Source: Alphaproteobacteria bacterium (lineage in GTDB: Bacteria; Pseudomonadota; Alphaproteobacteria; UBA2966). Taken from it: DNA of 40,544 nt. The stretch is from positions 1 through 40,544 of the forward strand of contig JABIFY010000149.1 of the NCBI GenBank assembly GCA_018650465.1, given 5' to 3'. Shown piece by piece: positions 33,069 through 40,036 of the stretch (position 1 is its first letter; each line of letters opens with the position of its first letter). Made by a program: the position numbers and the translations under genes. The notes under the pieces are model-generated. The model saw only the letters and a program-made list of their open reading frames with translations, ran no database searches and had not been told where the DNA came from.

Positions 33069-34508
33069 ATGAATAACTTATCCGACGGCTACGCCGTATT
33101 TGTAAAACGTGATTGCGCAACCTGCGTGCTTGTCTCGCCAGTATTGGCGGAGATACGGGCGGCGGGCCTGCCACTGACGATCTATACCCAGGATGATCCT
33201 ACCTTCCCCGATGGCATGGATGACATCACCAATGACCTGACGCTGGAAGCGGCTTATCACAACGATATCGAAACGGTGCCGACCCTGCTGCGCATTGAAG
33301 GCGGCAAGGAACAGGGCCGGGCTGTGGGTTGGGTCAAGGATGAGTGGCTGGACCTGAGCCAATTGCCAGACCTTGGCAAAGAGCTGCCCGCCATGCGACC
33401 GGGTTGCGGGTCGAAATCTGTTGAGCCTGGCATTGCCGAACGCCTGGCCGTGGAATTTGGCAATGTGCCAATCACCTCACGCCGCATCGAGATCAGCGAA
33501 ATCGAAGACGATGCTGAAGCCTGTTATGACCGGGGCTGGACTGATGGCCTGCCGGTGGTGCCCCCGACACGGGAACGGGTTTGGCGCATGTTGCAAGGCA
33601 CCAGCCGCGCACCGGACGAAGTTGTTGGCATCATGCCGCCGGACCTGGTGGAATGCACTGTGGAAAAGATCGCCATCAATGCCGTTATGGCAGGCTGTAA
33701 ACCTGAATATATGCCGCTGGTGCTGGCCGCCGTCGAAGGTGCATTGATCGACGAATTCTGCCTGCATGGCTTGTTGGCGACCACCTGGTTTTCCTCACCG
33801 GTGCTGGTGATTAATGGCCCACTCGCCCAAAGGGTTGGCATGAATGCAAAAGGCAATGCCATGGGCCAGGGCAATCGCGCCAATGCGACCATTGGCCGTG
33901 CCCTGCAATTGATCGTACGTAATGTGGGTGGTGGCAGGCCAGGTGAAGTGGACCGTTCCTGCCTTGGCCAGCCGGGAAAATACACCTTCTGTTTTGCCGA
34001 AGACGAAGAAGGGTCCTGCTGGGACAGCCTTGCGGTAGAGCGCGGGTTCGATGCCAACCAGTCTACCGTCACCCTGTTTGCCGGTGACGGTGTGCAGCCG
34101 ATCTTCGATCAGAAATCACGCACGCCGGAAGCGCTGGCGCGGACATTTTCTTTGACCCTGCGCAGCATTAATCACCCGGAAATGGTCATGATCGGCGACG
34201 CCATTCTGGTCGTCTCACCAGAACATGAGCGGGTGTTCCGCGATGCGGGCTGGGACAAGGACCGCTTGCGTCAGGAACTGGACGAGTTATTGTTGATGCC
34301 GGAAGCCAACAGTGACCCATCCCTGTCGCGCAAAGATATGGTGCTGCCACCGGTAGCCTCTAAAATGCGACCGGGTGGTTTGTTGATCGTGCGCGCCGGT
34401 GGCGGTGCCGGTATGTTTTCTGCCGTTATTGGCGGCTGGGTTGCCAGCGGCCCCAAGGGCAGTATTCCTGTGACAAAAGAAGTTTCATCAAGGGAGGTGC
34501 AAGAATGA
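33069..34508 (+). CDS. Thioredoxin-fused UGSC-partner protein of unknown function
   Basis: Product of 479 aa. Residues 1-95 are a thioredoxin-like domain with C16-A-T-C19 and the cis-proline loop ETVPTLL (P71). A linker with GCGS at 112-115 leads to a large domain that begins CYDRGWTDGLPVVPPTRERVW near 152-172 and includes VECTVEKIAINAVMAGCKPEYMPLVLAAVEGAL near 194-226 and glycine-rich segments GNAMGQGNRANATIGRA and NVGGGRPGEVD. I recognise this only as a protein that recurs beside UGSC-type genes; no reaction is known to me. Conserved-looking cysteines are C152, C196 and C210. Its stop overlaps the UGSC start by 4 nt (ATGA). Confidence 0.85.
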   Translation: MNNLSDGYAVFVKRDCATCVLVSPVLAEIRAAGLPLTIYTQDDPTFPDGMDDITNDLTLEAAYHNDIETVPTLLRIEGGKEQGRAVGWVKDEWLDLSQLPDLGKELPAMRPGCGSKSVEPGIAERLAVEFGNVPITSRRIEISEIEDDAEACYDRGWTDGLPVVPPTRERVWRMLQGTSRAPDEVVGIMPPDLVECTVEKIAINAVMAGCKPEYMPLVLAAVEGALIDEFCLHGLLATTWFSSPVLVINGPLAQRVGMNAKGNAMGQGNRANATIGRALQLIVRNVGGGRPGEVDRSCLGQPGKYTFCFAEDEEGSCWDSLAVERGFDANQSTVTLFAGDGVQPIFDQKSRTPEALARTFSLTLRSINHPEMVMIGDAILVVSPEHERVFRDAGWDKDRLRQELDELLLMPEANSDPSLSRKDMVLPPVASKMRPGGLLIVRAGGGAGMFSAVIGGWVASGPKGSIPVTKEVSSREVQE

Positions 34509-35032
34509 GTGATAATATGATCATGCTCGATCCGACATCCGAGCTGAACCCGGCACAACGGCAACGCCTGCCGCGCGCCGAAAGCTTGGACGGTCTGAAG
34601 GTCGGCCTGCTGGATATCTCGAAAGCCAGGGGTGATGTTTTTCTCGACCGCCTGGAAGAACTGTTCCAGGCCGATGGCATCGAAGTCAAACGCTATTCCA
34701 AACCAACCTTCGCCCGCCCTGCTCCGACCGACCTCGCGCAAACAATCGCTGCCGAAGTTGACGTCGTCGTCGAAGGCCTGGCCGACTGAGGATCGTGTAC
34801 CTCGTGCTGTATGCATGACATCACAAACCTTGAAGGCAGAGGCATTCCCGGCGTTGGCGTGGCATCAACCGAGTTCATTGAAGCGGCAGCGGCCCAGTCA
34901 AAATCCCTGGGCTTCGATCCGGCTATCGTCTTTGTGCAACACCCCATCCAGGACCGCACCGACGACGAAGTCCGGGCACTTGCTGACGAAGCCTTTCCAG
35001 GCATCGTGAAACAGATATCCATGAATGCCTAA
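34505..35032 (+). CDS. UGSC-family selenoprotein (TGA at 34787-34789 read as selenocysteine)
   Basis: Full product 175 aa with Sec95; GGGAGG lies about 6 nt upstream of the ATG. The frame stops at TGA after VDVVVEGLAD and then continues in the same frame as GSCTSCCMHDI, NLEGRGIPGVGVASTEF, to a TAA at 35030. U95-G-S-C98-T-S-C101 fits the UGSC family named from marine metagenome selenoprotein surveys, and also the U-x-x-C-x-x-C pattern of glycine reductase GrdB and proline reductase PrdB, where a ...E..GIP.V segment likewise follows. A SECIS-like hairpin is at 34802-34818. The ATG at 34811 is internal, not a gene start. Reaction unknown. Confidence 0.9.
34802..34818 (+). promoter_or_regulatory. 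Putative bacterial SECIS element of the UGSC gene
   Basis: Stem TCGTGC (34802-34807) / GCATGA (34813-34818), 6 bp with one G-U, loop TGTAT with G in second position. The loop begins 18 nt after the TGA. Stem length, loop size and spacing nearly equal those of the hairpin in the redoxin gene. Alternative foldings of this stretch exist (for example GTGTAC/GTATGC at 34795-34814), so the exact structure is not certain. Confidence 0.6.
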
Positions 35033-35057
35033 GCTTGAAGCGACCCAAGCGACGACC

Positions 35058-35090
35058 CGTGGGGACAGCTGCCTGATACCTGTCCCCACG
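35058..35090. terminator. Long perfect hairpin after the UGSC gene
   Basis: An 11-bp perfect stem CGTGGGGACAG / CTGTCCCCACG with an 11-nt loop, 26 nt beyond the UGSC stop and in the gap before the convergent phosphate operon. No T tract follows. It may stop transcription from both sides or be a REP-like repeat; GGGGACAG/CTGTCCCC palindromes are widespread repeats in bacteria. The rest of the gap to 35256 shows no gene. Confidence 0.6.
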
Positions 35091-35256
35091 AGACGATCCG
35101 GGTAAAACCGAATACGCTTTGATGCAAAGGTATCAGGTTCTGAGTGGGACCCGGACACGGTCGGAAACGCCCGGATGGATACGTTCCTTCGTAGCCATGT
35201 CTTCAGGCTTTAACTGCCATTTCAAAAGCTCTGTTGATTACGTTCCTGCAATCCTC

Positions 35257-37056
35257 TCATTCGTCCTTGGTATTCTCGACCAAATCCACACCATTGAGAC
35301 CTACCAGCGCTTCCGCGTCACCTTGTGCCGCGTCCTTTGAGCCATATAACAACATGCCAATATCGACCAGTGACCTGATCAAATCGCGGGTGTAACCGTG
35401 ATCGTTGAGGAGTGAGGTAGCCATTCCCGAAGTGATTTGGGATTTGCGGATAAGTCTGTCGATCCTGCCGTCCTCGACACTGGTTTTCTGCTCAATATTT
35501 GCTTTGTAAGTGTCCAGTTCCAGAACTTCGCGATCCTCTTCACTTAAGTTTCGAAGGTGATCTAAATCTCTCAACAGACAAGCAATCTGTAGTCGCAGCG
35601 CGTTATACTCATCGCGAATATGATGATTGTCCGACATGACATATAATTTCAGATTTTTTCTTAGATGTTTAACACCTTTGACACCTCGAACAATCAAGCG
35701 GTTTGCCTGCCGCAGGTTATAAAGTTGGCTTGAATATTCCGGCGGAATCTGCCCTTGCCCGCGGCTAATGAAATCAATGATTTCGTTAAAAAGCACCTTC
35801 ACTTTTCGTTCATAGATATCATCGAAATTAATCTCAAAAGCCTTCCGGTCATTCTTGATGAGTTCTTCAAGGTCTTTGCCTGAAAGAATTTCAGATCGAT
35901 GCAGATTGATCCCGTGGGCAATAATTTCGAAAGCATTCTCATAAAGATGAAAAGTCTCATTGCGGACTGCTTCCACCAAGGTTTCGGGGAAATCCAAAAC
36001 CGATGAGTTAAGATATTTTGTCCCGACAAGGTCGAGCGTTGGAGCAGGTAATACGCGTTCCAATGAGCGGACAAGGTGGTTTATGAAAGGGATCATGATA
36101 ATGACGCCCACAGCATTAAATATGGTGTGGAAAACTGCCAGTTTTAAGGTGTAATCATCTTCGGCAATACCAACATAATCCGCAATCACGTCAACCACTG
36201 TGACAAATTGATTGATCAAAATAATGGCAATAAGGCCGGTCACAAAATTAAAAACCAGATGTGCCCCTGCGAGCCGCTTACCTTGATAATTTGCGCTCAT
36301 GGAACCGATGATCGCCGTTATTGTGGTGCCAACATTCGCACCAATCGCAAGAGCCAAGGCGTTTTCATAGGTGATCTGTTGGGCGGCCAAAGCTGTAATG
36401 ATTAAGACCAGCGTAGCGTGACTTGATTGCATAACAACCGTCGCGAAAACTCCCATTGCTGTGAATAGAAATAGTCCCAAAACCCCCGAGACAGCAAATT
36501 CGGTGAGGTCGATTGTGTTTCGAAATGCTTCGAAGCCTTCTTTCATGTGATGTATGCCAAGGAACAAGAAACCTAACCCGGCAAGGATATATCCGACGCC
36601 TTTCAAGCTATTTGATTTTTGGAAAACCAAAATAATGCCGAACACAAGCATTGGCATGGCATAAGCTGATACATTCACTTTCATGCCCAGACCAGCGATT
36701 AACCAAGCCCCTGTTGTTGTTCCTATATTGGCCCCGAAAATAATCCCGATTCCAGAAGCCAATTCTATTAACCCGGCGCTTAAGAACGAAATTGTGATAA
36801 CGGAAACCAGTGAGCTGGATTGCATTATGGTTGTTGTAAAAATGCCGAAGCTTATGCTTTTCCATAACCTGTCGGTCGTGTTTCTCAAAATCTTTTCGAG
36901 TAGCCCACCGGTGAAAGTTCTAAAACCTTCCTCAAGGAACAGCATGCCGAACAGGAAAATGGCGACACCCGCGCTAATCTCTTTGAAATCCGGGCTGATC
37001 CAAAATCCGTATACTAGAACAACAAGAATTACCGGAAGTAATATCCTTCTGATCAA
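35257..37056 (-). CDS. Na+/phosphate cotransporter (NptA/YjbB family) with PhoU-like C-terminus
   Basis: Product of 599 aa. The first about 340 residues are hydrophobic and hold the paired QSS motifs of the family (MQSSSLVSVITISF and MQSSHATLVLIIT) and two GAN-GTT repeats (GANIGTTTGAW, GANVGTTITAI). The C-terminal about 230 residues are soluble and helical, matching the PhoU-like domain often fused to these carriers. It overlaps the PiT gene by 4 nt and is the last gene of the phosphate operon. The C-terminal residues (VGLNGVDLVENTKDE) run into the convergent intergenic region. Confidence 0.92.
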   Translation of the reverse strand: MIRRILLPVILVVLVYGFWISPDFKEISAGVAIFLFGMLFLEEGFRTFTGGLLEKILRNTTDRLWKSISFGIFTTTIMQSSSLVSVITISFLSAGLIELASGIGIIFGANIGTTTGAWLIAGLGMKVNVSAYAMPMLVFGIILVFQKSNSLKGVGYILAGLGFLFLGIHHMKEGFEAFRNTIDLTEFAVSGVLGLFLFTAMGVFATVVMQSSHATLVLIITALAAQQITYENALALAIGANVGTTITAIIGSMSANYQGKRLAGAHLVFNFVTGLIAIILINQFVTVVDVIADYVGIAEDDYTLKLAVFHTIFNAVGVIIMIPFINHLVRSLERVLPAPTLDLVGTKYLNSSVLDFPETLVEAVRNETFHLYENAFEIIAHGINLHRSEILSGKDLEELIKNDRKAFEINFDDIYERKVKVLFNEIIDFISRGQGQIPPEYSSQLYNLRQANRLIVRGVKGVKHLRKNLKLYVMSDNHHIRDEYNALRLQIACLLRDLDHLRNLSEEDREVLELDTYKANIEQKTSVEDGRIDRLIRKSQITSGMATSLLNDHGYTRDLIRSLVDIGMLLYGSKDAAQGDAEALVGLNGVDLVENTKDE

Positions 37057-38624
37057 GGTAACAACATCCCTCTAAACATGAAGTACAGTATTGCTGCCAT
37101 GAGCCCCGATACCGGAACGGTAATTATCCAGGCTGAGGCAATTTTGATGACCGCAGAACGTTTTACTAGTTCCTCACGATATTCGCGGCGCAGGTTTTTG
37201 CGATCTGCTTTACTTATTGTGACGACTCCCGGGCGTCGCTTCTTCAATTCACGTAGCATCTCGCCTTTTTCATCGAACGAAGCGGCATCGAATACCACAA
37301 GATAAGCCTTTACTTCTTCTTCATCGGTGTCGACGTGGTGAAGTTCAATATCTTTTATCACTTCAGCATAATTTGATTTGATGGCCTCTCTTAGGAAGCC
37401 AACGCCAAATATTGCACCGATCGCAACATGGGTAGAACTAACGGGCAAACCCAGTTGACTGGCAATAATGACCGTAATAGATGCCGCCATGGCGATGCAA
37501 AAAGCGCGAATTCGGTCCAGTTCAGTAATTTCTGAGCCGACCTTCCGAATGAGCTTAGGCCCATAAAGTGATAGACCGACGGTTATGCCGACGGCTCCAA
37601 CAACCATGATCCAAATCGGGATCGGAGCTTCAGTCGAAGCGTCGCCGGTTATGACGGCATCATAAATTGCTGCAAGAGGTCCAACGGCATTGGCAACATC
37701 GTTCGCGCCGTGAGAAAATGATAATAATGCCGCCGCGCAAATCAGCGGTATGGTAAACAGCGTATTCACACTTTCTTTGTCGCTTTTCAGTCCGTTCGCT
37801 GCTTTGCTGACCAGAGGCCTGGATATAAGATAGATCAGGAAAGCGATGCCAAAACCGGTCAGAGATGCGGAGAGAAAGTCGGCGTGCCAAATCTTCTTCA
37901 AGCCCTTTAAGATAAGATAGGTGGAAAAGGCCCAGGCCATGAGGCCAATCAAAATGGGCACCATCTTCTTGGCCGCGACAATTTTGTCTTTTTGATAAGT
38001 AATTGCGCGTTTAATAAAATACAGGAACAGGGCAGCAATTATCCCGCCCAAAACTGGCGAGAGGACCCAGCTGGCAGCGATCTCTGCCAACTTGCCCCAG
38101 TTGGCAATTTGCCAGCCACCGGCGGCAATTCCCGCCCCAAGAACACCGCCAACAATAGAGTGAGTGGTTGAGACCGGTAGTCCTTTTGCCGTTGCAATGT
38201 TCAACCACAGTGCGCCTGCGAGTAGCGCTGCCATCATGATCCAAACAAATGTCTGAAGATCTTTAACAATGTCTGGACTGATGATGCCCTTGCGAATCGT
38301 CGTTACAACATCGCCGCCGGCAATAATCGCCCCGGCAGATTCGAATATGGCCGCGATGACAATCGCCCCACCCAATGTAAGCGTTTTTGAACCAACGGCC
38401 GGACCAACATTGTTGGCAACGTCATTGGCGCCGATATTTATCGCCATGTAGCCGCCGATCACTGCAGCAGCTACCAACAAAAAGCTCCCCGGAACATTGT
38501 TGGCGTACACTCCAGCATAAAGCATCACCCCGACAATGAACAAAATAGCGACACCAAGACGCAGCATCTCGGTTCGACCCGCAATTGTTGCACCTTCAAT
38601 CTTATCTAAGGTTTTCAGTTCCAT
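37053..38624 (-). CDS. PiT-family inorganic phosphate transporter
   Basis: Product of 523 aa with about ten membrane segments. The PiT signature occurs twice, as in all family members: GANDVANNVGPAVGSKTL near residues 66-83 and HGANDVANAVGPLAAI near 305-320, each followed by a P-V-S-T/S-T-H motif (LPVSTTHSIVGG, LPVSSTHVAIGA). A cytosolic charged region near 440-490 (KKRRPGVVTISKADRKNLRREY) precedes a last membrane helix, an extension beyond the short bacterial PitA form. It lies 44 nt after ppk2 and overlaps the Na/Pi gene. Confidence 0.94.
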   Translation of the reverse strand: MELKTLDKIEGATIAGRTEMLRLGVAILFIVGVMLYAGVYANNVPGSFLLVAAAVIGGYMAINIGANDVANNVGPAVGSKTLTLGGAIVIAAIFESAGAIIAGGDVVTTIRKGIISPDIVKDLQTFVWIMMAALLAGALWLNIATAKGLPVSTTHSIVGGVLGAGIAAGGWQIANWGKLAEIAASWVLSPVLGGIIAALFLYFIKRAITYQKDKIVAAKKMVPILIGLMAWAFSTYLILKGLKKIWHADFLSASLTGFGIAFLIYLISRPLVSKAANGLKSDKESVNTLFTIPLICAAALLSFSHGANDVANAVGPLAAIYDAVITGDASTEAPIPIWIMVVGAVGITVGLSLYGPKLIRKVGSEITELDRIRAFCIAMAASITVIIASQLGLPVSSTHVAIGAIFGVGFLREAIKSNYAEVIKDIELHHVDTDEEEVKAYLVVFDAASFDEKGEMLRELKKRRPGVVTISKADRKNLRREYREELVKRSAVIKIASAWIITVPVSGLMAAILYFMFRGMLLP

Positions 38625-38668
38625 TTCGTTCTCAACCTTAATGGTTGCCTGGTTTGAGAGGCACGACC

Positions 38669-39559
38669 TTAGTAAATTTGAGGAATCAAGTTTTGTTCAT
38701 CCTTCGGCGGCCTGACATATCCTCTGGCGGCCGTTCGCTTCGGAAGTTTCATCACTTTCGGTGTGAGGTCTTCAAACGGTATGAGACTGAGGAGATGGTG
38801 TATACAGTTCAGCCTGGCGCTCTTTTTGACATCAGCCTCCACCACATACCAGGGTGCCTGCTTGATATCTGTATGGGAAAACATGGCGTCTTTAGCTTTT
38901 GAATAGTTGACCCATTTCTGGCGGGATTCCATATCCATCGGGCTCAGCTTCCAGCGTTTGGTTGGGTCCTTGATGCGTTTTTGAAAGCGACGTTCCTGCT
39001 CCCCATCGCTGACCGAGAACCAGTATTTGACCACCAAGATTCCTGAGCGAATAAGCATGCGTTCGAATTCCGGGCAAGACCTCAGAAACTCGCGGTATTC
39101 GTCCTCGCTACAAAAGCCCATGACCTGCTCGACACCAGCACGATTGTACCAACTGCGATCGAACAGAACCATTTCACCAGCAGCAGGGAGATGGGGAACA
39201 TACCGCTGGAAATACCATTGGCTCTTTTCCCGCTCAGTCGGTGTGCCAAGTGCAACGACTTTGCAAATACGAGGATTTAGCGACTGGGTAATGCGTTTTA
39301 TAGTCCCGCCTTTGCCTGCTGCATCGCGACCTTCGAACAGGACAACAACCTTAAGGCCCTTAATCCTGATCCACTCCTGTAGCTTGACCAGCTCGATTTG
39401 TAATTTAGCAAGCTCTTTCTCATATGCCTTATTTTTGAGCTTACGTGTTTCAGCTTTCTTATCCATCAAGATCAACTGAACATTATCTTTTTCGACGATC
39501 TTCCTTTCAGCTATTTTTGCCGTCTTTTTCGCTTCCTTTCGTTTTCCTTTTTTTGCCAC
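38669..39559 (-). CDS. ppk2: Polyphosphate kinase 2
   Basis: Product of 296 aa from a GTG with AAAGGA about 9 nt upstream. Walker A FEGRDAAGKGGT is at residues 75-86, Walker B MVLFDRSWYNRAGVE near 130-144, and the lid module KDPTKRWKLSPMD near 207-219. This is a one-domain PPK2, which transfers phosphate between polyphosphate and nucleoside (di)phosphates. The N-terminal 20 residues are lysine-rich. First gene of an operon with two phosphate importers, which suggests that imported phosphate is stored as, or recovered from, polyphosphate. Confidence 0.95.
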   Translation of the reverse strand: MAKKGKRKEAKKTAKIAERKIVEKDNVQLILMDKKAETRKLKNKAYEKELAKLQIELVKLQEWIRIKGLKVVVLFEGRDAAGKGGTIKRITQSLNPRICKVVALGTPTEREKSQWYFQRYVPHLPAAGEMVLFDRSWYNRAGVEQVMGFCSEDEYREFLRSCPEFERMLIRSGILVVKYWFSVSDGEQERRFQKRIKDPTKRWKLSPMDMESRQKWVNYSKAKDAMFSHTDIKQAPWYVVEADVKKSARLNCIHHLLSLIPFEDLTPKVMKLPKRTAARGYVRPPKDEQNLIPQIY

Positions 39560-39619
39560 CTTTTTTAATCCTTTTAATGATACTTCGGTTACTGATTTGT
39601 CCGCGCGAAAAGTTGTTCG

Positions 39620-39949
39620 TCATATTTTCTGTTGTTTTCCCGAACCATCAATAAATGACAGCAGAGGGCGCCAGACAGGTTTAAAATTGTCGCCCCGTTG
39701 GTTGTGAAAATCGAACAGGCTTAAGCCTTTTTCTGCCAGGGTAGGATAGATTTGCGTGTCCCGTGGACGCGTAAATCTTCGCAACTCCAACTCTCCCAAA
39801 AACTCATCCAGACGGTCAGCCATTCTCGTTCTACGGTGTATACGATTGCCGATGATACCAGGTGCTCGCTTCGATTTACGAACGGTTTCAGCCTTCTGAA
39901 ATTCCTTGATGAACGGCCTTATCGTCTGTTCGCCGAAGGTTGATGGCAA
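39620..39949 (-). CDS. Hypothetical protein, uncertain
   Basis: Open frame of 109 codons (MPSTFGEQTIRPFIKEFQKAETVRKSKRAPGI ... GLSLFDFHNQRGDNFKPVWRPLLSFIDGSGKQQ). It is rich in Arg and Lys and I do not recognise it. It lies upstream of ppk2 on the same strand with a 60-nt gap. No strong ribosome binding site is visible before the start, and it may be a remnant of a longer gene. No better gene is present in this stretch. Confidence 0.4.
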   Translation of the reverse strand: MPSTFGEQTIRPFIKEFQKAETVRKSKRAPGIIGNRIHRRTRMADRLDEFLGELELRRFTRPRDTQIYPTLAEKGLSLFDFHNQRGDNFKPVWRPLLSFIDGSGKQQKI

Positions 39950-39985
39950 AATGGTGTTGGCCCTTCGTGGACATGAGGGAGCATG

Positions 39986-40022
39986 AACAAGGGCGTCTTG
40001 TTTGCCGACAAAAGCCCTTGTT
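39986..40022 (-). terminator. Possible terminator hairpin after the lysine-rich gene
   Basis: Perfect 9-bp stem AACAAGGGC (39986-39994) / GCCCTTGTT (40014-40022) with a 19-nt loop, 14 nt beyond the stop of the leftward lysine-rich gene. No T tract follows in the direction of transcription. Confidence 0.5.
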
Positions 40023-40036
40023 ACGTTAGGCGTGGA

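Noticed and set aside
34811-35032. A separate 73-residue gene starting at ATG 34811
   Set aside because: Same frame as the UGSC gene, no ribosome binding site, and it starts inside the motif that follows the selenocysteine.
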